DNA from: UBA6055 sp965203755
Lineage (GTDB): Bacteria; Chloroflexota; Anaerolineae; Aggregatilineales; Phototrophicaceae
Assembly: GCA_965203755.1 (NCBI GenBank)
Contig: OZ241910.1
Span: forward strand, 806,001 to 870,000
DNA length: 64,000 nt
Reading direction: 5' to 3'
Shown: positions 32,984 through 41,775 of the stretch, piece after piece
Layout of the letters: each line of letters opens with the position of its first letter
How positions within the stretch are numbered: position 1 is the stretch's first letter
Translations under genes and position numbers: made by a program
The notes under the pieces: generated by a model
The model's input: the letters and a program-made list of their open reading frames with translations, nothing else
Databases searched by the model: none
Told to the model about the DNA's origin: nothing

Positions 32984-34027
32984 TTACAGAGTCTTTGACC
33001 GCCGCTGGAGTTCGCCGGTATCCAGGAATCCCTCCAATTCCCTCGTGCGCTGCGCCAGCAGCGGCGGCGCGGCATCGCGCACCGCCGGATGATGGTGGTT
33101 GACCACCAGCCAGCGACAAGACGCCAGCTGACGGCCGGCGATGAATGTCTCCAGCCATTCGCGCTCGGCATCAGCTTGAGGTCGAATGGAGACATAGCCC
33201 GACCACAGCGCCGCTTCCAGCCCTTCATAATCCGCCGCCCGCTCGCCTTTGAACTGCCACAGCAAGGGTGTCAGGTCATACAGACAGTAACCCCAACCGC
33301 TGTATTCAAAGTCCAACGCCGCCGGGACATCTTGATGAAACAGGATGTTCTTCGCCAGCAGGTCGGCATGAATCAGGGCAAAGCCATCAGCGCCCTCCCC
33401 CAATGCCCTCATCGCCGTCTGGAGGCGCCGCGCCACCTGTTCAAACACTTCCGCTTGCCCGGCTTGGATGACATGGGCATTTTCGCCGGGATGATAGGGC
33501 GAATGCCGACCAAACAAGCCTTCCCAATTCAGGCGCGGACGCGAAAAATCCGGCGGTGGCATGAATTGCCCGTCCGTATGCAGTCTGCCCAGATACACCC
33601 CAATCCGAAACACCTCGTCAAGGCTCATCGCTTGAGCCGATTTCGCAGCGCCCGGCAGATATTCAAACAAACTGGCATAGGCGATATGCGGCGGCGGCAG
33701 GCGGTCATGGATGACCGGCGCAAACAGCCGCTCCTCTCCATCAATCACAGCCGAATGCGGAAAAGGCGCCATCAGACTGGTACGGCGCCGTATCGCCCGC
33801 AGCCATTGCAGTTCCGACCTTAACTGCGGCGCCTTGATGCGCCCCGGCGGATGCAGCCGCAGGACATAATCACCGCCGACGGCGCTCGCTTTGAAGACCG
33901 CATTATGGGTATATCCCAGCCAGGACAGCCCTTTCAGCCGCAGATTCCAGCGGCGGACAGCCGCATAGCCCAGCCGCAGCCAGAATGTTTTCTGCGCCTT
34001 CAGCGACCAGCTATTGAAGTCAATCAA
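32984..34027 (-). CDS. Aminoglycoside-phosphotransferase/homoserine-kinase-like enzyme (APH superfamily)
   Basis: About 348 residues. Kinase-like fold: N-lobe D-Y-V-L-R-L-H-P-P-G (the Lys/Arg of the ATP site), catalytic loop L-I-H-A-D-L-L-A-K-N-I-L-F (H-x-D-x4-N), and the metal Asp in A-A-L-D-F-E-Y-S-G-W-G. Probable small-molecule kinase; acceptor unknown. No ATG has a ribosome site: ATG 34087 is bare, while TTG 34027 has GGTGAG upstream, so I prefer TTG 34027. The longer version would overlap the lspA promoter. Co-transcribed with the MFS gene, so phosphorylation might trap or inactivate the transported compound (inference). Confidence 0.85.
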   Translation of the reverse strand: MIDFNSWSLKAQKTFWLRLGYAAVRRWNLRLKGLSWLGYTHNAVFKASAVGGDYVLRLHPPGRIKAPQLRSELQWLRAIRRRTSLMAPFPHSAVIDGEERLFAPVIHDRLPPPHIAYASLFEYLPGAAKSAQAMSLDEVFRIGVYLGRLHTDGQFMPPPDFSRPRLNWEGLFGRHSPYHPGENAHVIQAGQAEVFEQVARRLQTAMRALGEGADGFALIHADLLAKNILFHQDVPAALDFEYSGWGYCLYDLTPLLWQFKGERAADYEGLEAALWSGYVSIRPQADAEREWLETFIAGRQLASCRWLVVNHHHPAVRDAAPPLLAQRTRELEGFLDTGELQRRSKTL

Positions 34028-34090
34028 GGTGATCTCACCGCCCCAATACAAGATAATGACTTTTATCAACGGGCTGCATCTCATCATTTT

Positions 34091-34099
34091 TGTTACAAT
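34091..34099 (+). promoter_or_regulatory. Extended -10 promoter of lspA
   Basis: TGTTACAAT (TG-N-TACAAT) 36 bases before the lspA ATG. Confidence 0.6.
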
Positions 34100-34134
34100 G
34101 CAGCCATATCCGACTGATTTCGCCGGAGCGGAAA

Positions 34135-34677
34135 ATGCGTAAATGGATTATTCTCGGCGCCGCCGTGAGCATCGCGGTTCTAATTGACCGGCTAAGCAAA
34201 GGCTGGGTCATCGCCAATCTGGAACTGTATGAGAGCATCCAGCCGATTCCTTTTCTGGCGCCCTGGTTTCAGCTGACGCGCAGCGCGAACACCGGCGCCG
34301 CTTTCGGTCTTTTGCCTATGGCCGGCAATGTGTTTCTCCTGCTGGCGCTGGGGATTATCGGCGTCATGCTTTGGCATTTCCGCGATACGCCCGCCCAAGC
34401 CCGTTTTGTCCCCTTTGCGATTGGAATCGTGATCGGCGGTGCGATTGGCAATGTCATTGACCGACTGCAATATGGACATGTCATTGACTTTATACACTAT
34501 CAGATACCGAATCTGATTTCCAATGTCTCCAATCTGGCTGACCATGCGATTGTATTCGGGACGGTGTTCATCATCGGGGAAAGCCTGTGGCGCGATTACC
34601 AAGCGAAGAAAGGCCGGCAGACGCGGGCGAAAGACGGGCGCGCGGCTGCGGAATCCAACTCATCGGACAGGCTGTGA
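34135..34677 (+). CDS. lspA: Lipoprotein signal peptidase (signal peptidase II)
   Basis: 180 residues. Four membrane helices and the five family boxes: D-R-L-S-K near the N-terminus, R-S-A-N-T-G-A-A-F-G, the catalytic Asp in G-N-V-I-D-R-L-Q-Y-G-H-V-I-D-F-I, and the second Asp in N-L-A-D. It removes signal peptides from prolipoproteins after Lgt has modified the Cys, so it serves the lipoproteins at 1-1841. A charged tail of about 25 residues follows the last helix. CGGAG precedes ATG 34135. Confidence 0.95.
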   Translation: MRKWIILGAAVSIAVLIDRLSKGWVIANLELYESIQPIPFLAPWFQLTRSANTGAAFGLLPMAGNVFLLLALGIIGVMLWHFRDTPAQARFVPFAIGIVIGGAIGNVIDRLQYGHVIDFIHYQIPNLISNVSNLADHAIVFGTVFIIGESLWRDYQAKKGRQTRAKDGRAAAESNSSDRL

Positions 34678-34694
34678 TAAGGGGCGTCAAGGAA

Positions 34695-35210
34695 TCAGAA
34701 ACGTTTTTCAAGTTCGATTTCGTCGCGGATCGTAATGCCGTCAAGGCCGGTAATCGGAATTTGGGGTTTGATTCGCCGGGCTTGGGCGATAGCATCGCGA
34801 TGAACCGCAACCAGATGATAGCCGCGCTTTTGCCAAAACCGGAGCGCAGCCAGATTGTCGTTGGTCGTTACCAGCCATAGCCGCTGCATCTCGGCTTCCT
34901 TGGCCCAGGTTTCAACCGCTTCCACCAGAGCGGTGCCGACGCCGCTGGCTTCCGATAAACTGTCAAGGGTTGTGATTTCGCATTCTTTTTCAGCCACATG
35001 AATCGTAATCAAGCCAATATAGTCCATCTTGTTCGGCTCGGACTGCGGCGCTTGGGTCTCGGTTCGTTCAGCCATGAAACCGGGCAAGAGATGTCCATAA
35101 ACGGCTTTGCCTCGGGATACAATCCGGGTTGTGCCCCAGTGTTCGTCAAGGAAATGGGCGACCCATTCCCGGTCAGAACGTTCCAATGGACGGATTCTAT
35201 ATTCGGTCAT
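34695..35210 (-). CDS. GNAT-family N-acetyltransferase
   Basis: 171 residues. Acetyl-CoA site S-E-A-S-G-V-G-T-A-L-V-E-A-V (x-x-x-G-x-G/A), then L-W-L-V-T-T-N-D-N-L-A-A-L-R-F-W-Q-K-R-G-Y, the strand-helix pair typical of protein or small-molecule GNATs. Convergent with lspA (17 bases apart). Substrate unknown. Confidence 0.87.
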   Translation of the reverse strand: MTEYRIRPLERSDREWVAHFLDEHWGTTRIVSRGKAVYGHLLPGFMAERTETQAPQSEPNKMDYIGLITIHVAEKECEITTLDSLSEASGVGTALVEAVETWAKEAEMQRLWLVTTNDNLAALRFWQKRGYHLVAVHRDAIAQARRIKPQIPITGLDGITIRDEIELEKRF

Positions 35211-35410
35211 CGTCTGGCCTCTATTCTGTCTTTCAATATGATGTTTGATTATAACCTAATTCAGCCATCTTGAAAAATTTTGCTTTCATGGAAATCGCAA
35301 TGTCGGTAACCGGTCTCGCCGCCTTTAATTCATTCCATAGCCGCCTCCGACTGAAATTCAACCACCATCAAAACGAGCAAATGATGACCGGCTTGAGCGG
35401 CCTTTTGGAT

Positions 35411-35959
35411 TCACCCCGGCAGCCTTTCGTCTTCAAGCAGCTTCATCAACTCGCGCATCCAGGCTCGGCAGCGCCGTTCACGTTGGTCGCTGGCTTTGGC
35501 AAAACCTGACTGCGCGGCCTGCATCCATTTGAGGGCCGAGGCATTGTCACCCTGACGATGCTTGACCATAGCCAGATAATACTGTGTCTCCGGTCTTGTC
35601 GGCTGTGCCGCCAGCGCATTCAAAAAGCAGGCTTCAGCCGCTTCCCAGTTCTTCTTATGATAGGCGATCACGCCGCGCCCGTAATTCGCCGTCATTTCAT
35701 AGGGATTCAGCGACAATGCCCGCTCAAAAGCCTCGACGGCTTTGGATTCGGCGCCATCTTCCAGGAGAAAGAAACCTTGCGCGCCATGATATTCGGCATG
35801 GTTTGGCAACAGCTGAACAGCAAGCCGCATCTGGGCATGCGCGGCTTCAAAATTGCGTTTTTGGTAGGCTTGCAATGCCTGTTTATAGCGCTCATCGGCA
35901 TCGCGGCGAGTCAGCCCCAATCGCTGTGCCAGCCTTGCCATCAAAAGCTGCCGCCTCAT
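35411..35959 (-). CDS. Tetratricopeptide-repeat protein
   Basis: 182 residues with four TPR-like helix pairs between about residues 22 and 160, e.g. Y-K-Q-A-L-Q-A-Y-Q-K-R-N-F-E-A-A, A-V-E-A-F-E-R-A-L-S-L-N-P and A-E-A-C-F-L-N-A-L-A-A-Q-P. Protein-protein adaptor, cytoplasmic; partner unknown. It is downstream of the RDD gene on the same strand (42 bases). The 200 bases between this gene and the acetyltransferase contain nothing I can name. Confidence 0.85.
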   Translation of the reverse strand: MRRQLLMARLAQRLGLTRRDADERYKQALQAYQKRNFEAAHAQMRLAVQLLPNHAEYHGAQGFFLLEDGAESKAVEAFERALSLNPYEMTANYGRGVIAYHKKNWEAAEACFLNALAAQPTRPETQYYLAMVKHRQGDNASALKWMQAAQSGFAKASDQRERRCRAWMRELMKLLEDERLPG

Positions 35960-36001
35960 TTGCGCCGCGCAAGCATGCCATCAGCATTCATCAGCTTCGC
36001 G

Positions 36002-36475
36002 TCAAACATGTATCTCCACGGTTTTACGCTGTTTGCTGTTGCGGACCACATAGGTGCGCGCCATTTTGTCGTGCCAGGATTGATTGTTTTTGTCAAACAG
36101 CGCCCAAACAAACCCAAGCCCAAACAGCATCGCGCTGACATGATAGCCAATCGCCCGAATCAAGGCATCGGTATCGCCTATTTGACTGCCATCGGTCTTA
36201 ATGACGCGAATGCCCAAGGCAAATTTGCCCGGGGTCTGTCCACTGCGCCGCGTCCAGAAAAACCAGTGATAGCATACCGGCACTGCCAAAAGGACAAATT
36301 GCGTCAGTTCCATCGGCAGACGATGGCCGGACGAGCCAATCACAGCGATGACAATCATAATCGGCAGGATCAACAGAAAGCTGTCAATGATATTGGCGGC
36401 AAAACGATCCATCAAACCGGCCAACTCATATTCTTTGGTCTGCATCCCGTGATCATTTTTTGCTTTTTCTTCCAT
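36002..36475 (-). CDS. RDD-family membrane protein
   Basis: 157 residues. The RDD core is visible: L-A-G-L-M-D-R-F-A-A-N-I-I-D at the N-terminus (Arg-Asp-Asp-like positions), two to three membrane spans, W-T-R-R-S-G-Q-T-P-G-K-F-A-L-G-I-R-V, and N-N-Q-S-W-H-D-K-M-A-R-T-Y-V. Function of RDD proteins is largely unknown; some act in ion or osmotic stress. GGAGAG before ATG 36475 fixes the start. 170 bases of AT-richer DNA upstream (36476-36645) should hold the promoter. Confidence 0.9.
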   Translation of the reverse strand: MEEKAKNDHGMQTKEYELAGLMDRFAANIIDSFLLILPIMIVIAVIGSSGHRLPMELTQFVLLAVPVCYHWFFWTRRSGQTPGKFALGIRVIKTDGSQIGDTDALIRAIGYHVSAMLFGLGFVWALFDKNNQSWHDKMARTYVVRNSKQRKTVEIHV

Positions 36476-36645
36476 CAGGCCGCTCTCCTTACTGTTTTAT
36501 CCCAGTATATGCGATTTACTCATTGGAAGTGTAATGAGAATGTAAAATTCATATTTAGTGTAACCTCAACTGGAACAAGAGGCAACAGCTTGGTGAACAA
36601 AGCTGCATTTCGGACGATTGGCAGCCCGCTCCCGGCCGGAAAGCC

Positions 36646-37671
36646 TTAATCGTGCAAGGCAAACAGAATGGCGGGATTATCTTCCGCCTCGAACTCCTGC
36701 AAATTGGCAATGGTCAGGTGGCCATGCTGATAGAGGTATTCAATATGCGCCCCGGCCTCTTCAAGCGCCAGCAGGATATGGTAGTCTTTGACATCCGGGT
36801 ACATGGCCGCCGCGATGTCACTAATGGTCATCGGCGCGCCGTTGCCGCGCATGATTTTGCGGATGCGGTCGAGCTTGCGGTTGTGGCTGGCGCGGATTTC
36901 ATGGATGCGCCCGTACAGGTCGTCAATCGGGTCTTCGTGTCCCCCCAAAGCGATGCGGATGCCTTCCACGCGCCGCAGCTTCCGCAGTGAATCGGCATAG
37001 TGATCCAAGCCCATATAATGGGTAATGCTTTCTGGCGACTGATGCGGCGTCGTCCGCGACAAAACGTGGTCGGCGCTTAACAGGACATCACCGATCCGAA
37101 TACAGACTTGCCCAGGGCAGTGCCCAGGCGTATGGATAAACTCCATGCCGTCAATGATCTGCTCGTCCTCGATGCTGAAATCGACTGGAATCGAAGTCAC
37201 ATGCTTCTTGGCAAAACCATACATTTGAAACAAGGATTCCCTAAGCGCCGGTTTGATGCCGGCGCGCTGAAAATAAATCCCAAGCGCTTTGGTGGCGACG
37301 ATGAGCCGCTCTTCATGATCGGTCAAGACGCGCCGATCCAGTTCATGGATGCCGACGGCGGCCTTGGTTTGCCCTTTGACAAAAGCCAGGCCGCCGAAAT
37401 GGTCGATATGACCATGCGTAATAATCACCCGCCGAATATCCTTGAGGGTAAAAGACTGGCTGAATCTGGTTTGTATCTGCCGGAAGCCGGCGAGCAAATC
37501 GCCGTTGCTGCGGCCGATGCCGGAACCGGCATCCACCAGAGTTAATTCGCCGGTGCCTTCAAGCACATAGGCGTTGCCGGTAAAGTTGTTCGGAAACAGC
37601 ACCATCGGAATGCTAAAAATGGTGACACCGGTATCGCTCTTGAAACGTTCTACAGCCGGCAGATTCGTCAT
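36646..37671 (-). CDS. Metallo-beta-lactamase-fold hydrolase
   Basis: 341 residues. Metal motif T-H-G-H-I-D-H-F-G-G (HxHxDH), third ligand in H-T-P-G-H-C-P-G, and S-A-D-H-V-L. The C-terminal 90 residues are helical, resembling the winged-helix tail of the GloB/LACTB2-like group (LRRVEGIRIALGGHEDPI...). LACTB2-like enzymes act on RNA or thioesters; the substrate here is unknown. Confidence 0.9.
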   Translation of the reverse strand: MTNLPAVERFKSDTGVTIFSIPMVLFPNNFTGNAYVLEGTGELTLVDAGSGIGRSNGDLLAGFRQIQTRFSQSFTLKDIRRVIITHGHIDHFGGLAFVKGQTKAAVGIHELDRRVLTDHEERLIVATKALGIYFQRAGIKPALRESLFQMYGFAKKHVTSIPVDFSIEDEQIIDGMEFIHTPGHCPGQVCIRIGDVLLSADHVLSRTTPHQSPESITHYMGLDHYADSLRKLRRVEGIRIALGGHEDPIDDLYGRIHEIRASHNRKLDRIRKIMRGNGAPMTISDIAAAMYPDVKDYHILLALEEAGAHIEYLYQHGHLTIANLQEFEAEDNPAILFALHD

Positions 37672-37716
37672 GACAGCAGCTTTCTGTACTGGCTTTGATC
37701 TTTGCTTTGGGAACAG

Positions 37717-39594
37717 TCAGGCATAGATGACATGCTGGAGCAAAAAACGTTCAATCTGGCTGTAATAACGTTCTATCGTTTCCGGTTTGCGCCAGCCGTG
37801 TCCCTCGCCTTCAAACAGGCAATACTCATGCGGGATGCCGCGCCGCTTCAGCGAGGCGACAATATCATCCGATTGATTTTGCGGCACCACGATGTCGTCA
37901 GCGCCTTGAAAAACAAGCAGCGGATCCTGAATTTTGTCGGCATGAAATACCGGTGAGCGCTGCCGATACACATCGGCGGCCTCGGGCAGCTCGCCCAGCA
38001 GCCAATAGCTGTAACGTTCCTCAAACTTGTGGGTATCCATCAGCAAGCCAAACTGATTGGAAACGCCATAAGAGCAAATGCCGGCTTTGTAGAGCCCGGG
38101 ATAATCAATCAAAGACTGCAATACCGTAAATCCGCCGGCGCTGCCGCCCATAATGACTGTTTTGCCGATGTCGATCCATCCGCTTTGATCTAAATGACGA
38201 ACACCGGCGGCCGAGTCGGTGACATCATAGATTCCCCAGTTGCCGCGGTGCGATTCCATATAGGCTTTGCCATAACCGGTGCTGCCGCGGTGATTAACCT
38301 GCAAAACAGCATAACCGCGGGTCGTGAAAAACTGAACCTCACTGGAATAGCCGGCCGTGCATTGGGATGTTGGGCCGCCATGAACCTGAACCAGCAAGGG
38401 CGGTTTGCCCGATGGCATTTTGTCCTGAAGAACGGGCGCATAATACAGACCATGCGCCTCCCCGCCGTCATCTCCCTTCCAGGTTATCGCCGTTGGCGCC
38501 GACAGCTGGTCGGCTTTCAGGTTTTCGGTTTGCCGCCGGCGATGAATCCTTTCGCCGCCCGGCAGATTCAAGGTGACAATGCGCGCCGGAATCAATGCCG
38601 AAGACGCAATCACAGCGACCGCTGGCTGTTTGGGCGATACCGCCGGCTGCTCCAGCCGCGTGTAATGCTCCAAGCCGGGTATCGGCTCGGATGCCGCTGT
38701 TTCCAGATGACCGCGCCGCAACGTGAAAAACCCGCGCGCATTCTCCAGATAATAGATGCTGCGGCTGTCGGCGGCCCAGCCGTGCATACGCAAGCCCTGT
38801 ATCCAGGCTGGCGCGCCATGTTCAGCCGCGGTCGTGGTTAATTGAGTGTGCGTCTGTTTGTCCAGGTCATAGACATAAATCTGGCCCCAGCCGCTGGCAT
38901 CACTGACATAAGACAAATAGCGGCCATCGGGCGAAAACTGCGGCTGGAAGATAGCCGTATTCAGGTCGCCAGCCAAAGTGACGATATATTCTGCGTACGG
39001 GCAGCCGCTCTGGTCCGCAGCCAGCTGAATCAAGCGCAGTTCAGCGCCGTTCCAGGGCATCTGCGGATGATTCCAAGCCACATAGGCTAGATGAGCGCCA
39101 GCCGGATGCCAGGTCGGCTGCATGACAAAATCAGTGCCATAAGCCAGCTTGCGCGGGAACTGTTCGCCCGAAGCATCGACCAGTGCGATTCCATCTGTAT
39201 GTTCATAGCTGTGGACAAAAGCCACCCAATTTCCATCGGGGGATATTGCCGGCGAAGCATAGCTGCCAAACTTGGGAGTGATCGCTTGGGGAACGCCGCC
39301 AGCGAGCGCCTGTTTATAGAGGCGGCCATTGGCGGCGAAAACCACCTGCCCGGCGCCGACAGTAAAGGCCGCCCCGCCATATCCGACCCGCCCGGCGACG
39401 TTCAGGCTCTTGTCGGTCAGTTCGCGCGGCGCGTCAATGCCGGTCTGCGCCAGCAGTGTTCCGATTTTGCCGCGGTTTTCCCACCAGACGATGGTATCGC
39501 CGGCGCTGTTCCATTGAACATCGCGCAAGCTGACTCCGCTTGAAATCGCCGTGCCGGTGATTGGACTGTCCCAAGCGCCATAAGGTTTACTCAT
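37717..39594 (-). CDS. S9-family serine peptidase (acylaminoacyl-peptidase/prolyl-oligopeptidase like)
   Basis: 625 residues. The N-terminal half is a beta-propeller (blades such as S-P-D-G-N-W-V-A-F-V and S-P-D-G-R-Y-L-S-Y-V), followed by a catalytic alpha/beta hydrolase domain: V-H-G-G-P-T-S, nucleophile in M-G-G-S-A-G-G-F, acid in Q-G-A-D-D and base in G-E-G-H-G-W. The triad is complete. No signal peptide, so a cytoplasmic oligopeptidase. Start at ATG 39594 (MSKPYGAW). It precedes the MBL gene by 45 bases on the same strand. Confidence 0.93.
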   Translation of the reverse strand: MSKPYGAWDSPITGTAISSGVSLRDVQWNSAGDTIVWWENRGKIGTLLAQTGIDAPRELTDKSLNVAGRVGYGGAAFTVGAGQVVFAANGRLYKQALAGGVPQAITPKFGSYASPAISPDGNWVAFVHSYEHTDGIALVDASGEQFPRKLAYGTDFVMQPTWHPAGAHLAYVAWNHPQMPWNGAELRLIQLAADQSGCPYAEYIVTLAGDLNTAIFQPQFSPDGRYLSYVSDASGWGQIYVYDLDKQTHTQLTTTAAEHGAPAWIQGLRMHGWAADSRSIYYLENARGFFTLRRGHLETAASEPIPGLEHYTRLEQPAVSPKQPAVAVIASSALIPARIVTLNLPGGERIHRRRQTENLKADQLSAPTAITWKGDDGGEAHGLYYAPVLQDKMPSGKPPLLVQVHGGPTSQCTAGYSSEVQFFTTRGYAVLQVNHRGSTGYGKAYMESHRGNWGIYDVTDSAAGVRHLDQSGWIDIGKTVIMGGSAGGFTVLQSLIDYPGLYKAGICSYGVSNQFGLLMDTHKFEERYSYWLLGELPEAADVYRQRSPVFHADKIQDPLLVFQGADDIVVPQNQSDDIVASLKRRGIPHEYCLFEGEGHGWRKPETIERYYSQIERFLLQHVIYA

Positions 39595-39707
39595 CGCTTG
39601 CCGCCTTTTGCTGGATTGATTCAACCGCTGTCCATTGTACCGCAGAATTGGAGATGCGGTGGAACAGAAAATGATGAGGGCGCCGGCCGGGAATTGGACA
39701 TCCAGGT

Positions 39708-41468
39708 CTAGGAAGTCGGGCGATAGCTGGTGTCAATCGTACTGATATAGTTCAGCGCCAGACGGCCCAATTCGCTTTCAGGCTCAAAGTCCTTGGACAG
39801 GATTTCGACAATGGTGCCTTTTTCCGCCCAGCGATAAAGAAGCTGTGCATTCTCATCCAGGGACATGACGCAGCCATAAGTCGTCGGCTCATACACGCCG
39901 CCGCCGCCAAGATAGCCGCCGTTTGGCAGCTGCACGGCGCCGTGGAATCCATTCATCAAGCCAGGGATAATTTCGTAGACGCCCATAAACCAGTACATTT
40001 CCCATTGGTCGCAGTTGGTTCCGATCTCGCTGCACAAGGCAAAACCGCTGCCATAAGCGACATCACTGTGAGACAAGACCTGGAATATGCCCGGATAGGT
40101 CGGCGCGGTTTCGCGCCCGGATGATATTCCCCAACTGAAGATGATGCTGTTATTTTCAAAGGCGACCAGCCATTGCGATTCGATGTCAACAATGATGCGT
40201 TTGCTGGGTATTGGATCCTCGGGGATCAACTCATCGCGCGACGGGATTTGAATCTCCTGCCCGACGGTCAGCAGGCGCCAGTCGACTGTGGGGTTAGCTT
40301 CGGAGATTAATTCAAATGGAATGCCATTTTTGCGCCCGATGCGAAAACCGTTGTCTTTCTGCTCTACCGTATAAAATCTGGGCAGATGATGTATCCGCAT
40401 GACCACATTGGGGTTGTTCGCATTTAGCGCTTCCTGCATCTTTTGCCGCGCGAAAAGCTCATCAATATATCGGCTCGGCAGACTGTTCACCAAATCCTGA
40501 TTGATGCTTTGAATATAAGCGGTAAACGCATCCCGGCGGACAGCCAGCCCATTCGCGCCGGCGGTCAGCCAGCTGGCCGCCGTCCGCGGATTGATTTGCC
40601 AGGTCTTGATCTCGTGCAAATAGGGATCGAAGCCCTGTAATTGAATGCCATCCCGCAGGAAGGCATTAGCCTCTTCTAAAAATGGCGAACTGTCCATGAC
40701 AGCCGGCAAGAGTTCAATGACCTGAAGTTCAAATCGATGATTCAAAATGACACTGGCAGGGTCGTTGATCAACTGTTCCAAATTAAGCACGATATCCAAA
40801 TGTCTGCCGGCGCGTCCCGGCAGCGGCCGCAGTCCGTTTTCGGACCACCTGTACCCGGCTTCGTAGGGAAGAACATAAATCGCTTCCGTCAGGTTGAGCA
40901 GGAGCGCCTGCGCTTTGGCATAATCAACCGCCGCCGCCGGCGCTATCGTCACACCAAAGGGGATGCCAGATAATCCGGCCGCCCGGGCATGATTCGCCAT
41001 CGCCGCGGCATCAATCGACAAACCCAGCTGTTCGGGCGCCGCCTGCATGACAAGCTCGCCGTCAACAGTCAGGTCAATGCTGAAATTATTCTCCCACTCG
41101 TCCAGGATTGCGGCTTCAGCCGCGTCCAAAGTCAGATCGCCCAGCGCGGCGCCCAAGGCATAGACATTGGGGAAGATGCGCCCGGCAAAAACATAGCTGC
41201 CAGCAAAGACGATCAGAGCCGCCAGCCCAGCCAGCGCCGTCAGCCCGATAGCGATTGAGCGGGAAAACAGCCGCCCTATACCCGAAGGCTTCGATTTTAT
41301 TTTGGTCAAGAGGGAAGGCATTTCGCTGGCGGGCCTTCGGTTAGCGGTTTCGGCCGCCGAATGCGCGCTGGCATTGACCGCCGTTTGATAGCGCCGCTGC
41401 CGCGCTTTCTGACGTTCCCGCGCCCGATTCTCACTGCGCCTTTTTGACTGTCGCCTGTAATCATCCAT
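39708..41468 (-). CDS. L,D-transpeptidase (YkuD domain) with membrane anchor and PG-binding repeats
   Basis: About 586 residues. Very basic N-terminal tail (about 1-60), one membrane helix (about 70-95), two extracytoplasmic wall-binding repeats of the YkuD-associated (PG_binding_4) type with R-P-L-P-G-R-A-G-like segments, a LysM-like stretch (FYTVEQKDNGFRIGRKNGIP... GQEIQIPS), then the YkuD domain with N-G-F-H-G and T-T-Y-G-C-V-M. The catalytic Cys is preserved though the usual S-H-G-C is T-Y-G-C. It makes 3-3 or similar cross-links in peptidoglycan or attaches proteins to it. The ATG at 41468 is preferred to the TTG five codons before it; neither has a strong ribosome site. Confidence 0.9.
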   Translation of the reverse strand: MDDYRRQSKRRSENRARERQKARQRRYQTAVNASAHSAAETANRRPASEMPSLLTKIKSKPSGIGRLFSRSIAIGLTALAGLAALIVFAGSYVFAGRIFPNVYALGAALGDLTLDAAEAAILDEWENNFSIDLTVDGELVMQAAPEQLGLSIDAAAMANHARAAGLSGIPFGVTIAPAAAVDYAKAQALLLNLTEAIYVLPYEAGYRWSENGLRPLPGRAGRHLDIVLNLEQLINDPASVILNHRFELQVIELLPAVMDSSPFLEEANAFLRDGIQLQGFDPYLHEIKTWQINPRTAASWLTAGANGLAVRRDAFTAYIQSINQDLVNSLPSRYIDELFARQKMQEALNANNPNVVMRIHHLPRFYTVEQKDNGFRIGRKNGIPFELISEANPTVDWRLLTVGQEIQIPSRDELIPEDPIPSKRIIVDIESQWLVAFENNSIIFSWGISSGRETAPTYPGIFQVLSHSDVAYGSGFALCSEIGTNCDQWEMYWFMGVYEIIPGLMNGFHGAVQLPNGGYLGGGGVYEPTTYGCVMSLDENAQLLYRWAEKGTIVEILSKDFEPESELGRLALNYISTIDTSYRPTS

Positions 41469-41692
41469 CTGACTGTTTTTCAACCCGAGTTTTAATCCTT
41501 TTTCGTTTTTATTATAGCGAAAGCTGTCAAATCGGCATAGTTCTTTCCATCTCGATTCGCGCCAAAATCCGCAAGACCGTATCCAGCCCGAATCATAAGA
41601 AACGTATCAAAATTATGCCAAATCCTGAACTCTGATACTTTTTTTATACGCCAGTCGGTAAAGTAACCTTAAACAGCCGGCTCTACAGTACA

Positions 41693-41709
41693 GAATCAAC
41701 TTGTGATTC
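41693..41709. promoter_or_regulatory. Inverted repeat upstream of lon (possible operator)
   Basis: GAATCA-N5-TGATTC, perfect, 67 bases before the lon ATG in the 300-base lon/L,D-transpeptidase divergent region. It is not a CIRCE element. A further CCGC-AAAG-GCGG hairpin lies at 41718-41730. Confidence 0.4.
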
Positions 41710-41775
41710 GGGGCTGACCGCAAAGCGCGGTTTTATGCTGGGAAACAGAGAACAGCACAAGAAGGACGGACACAG

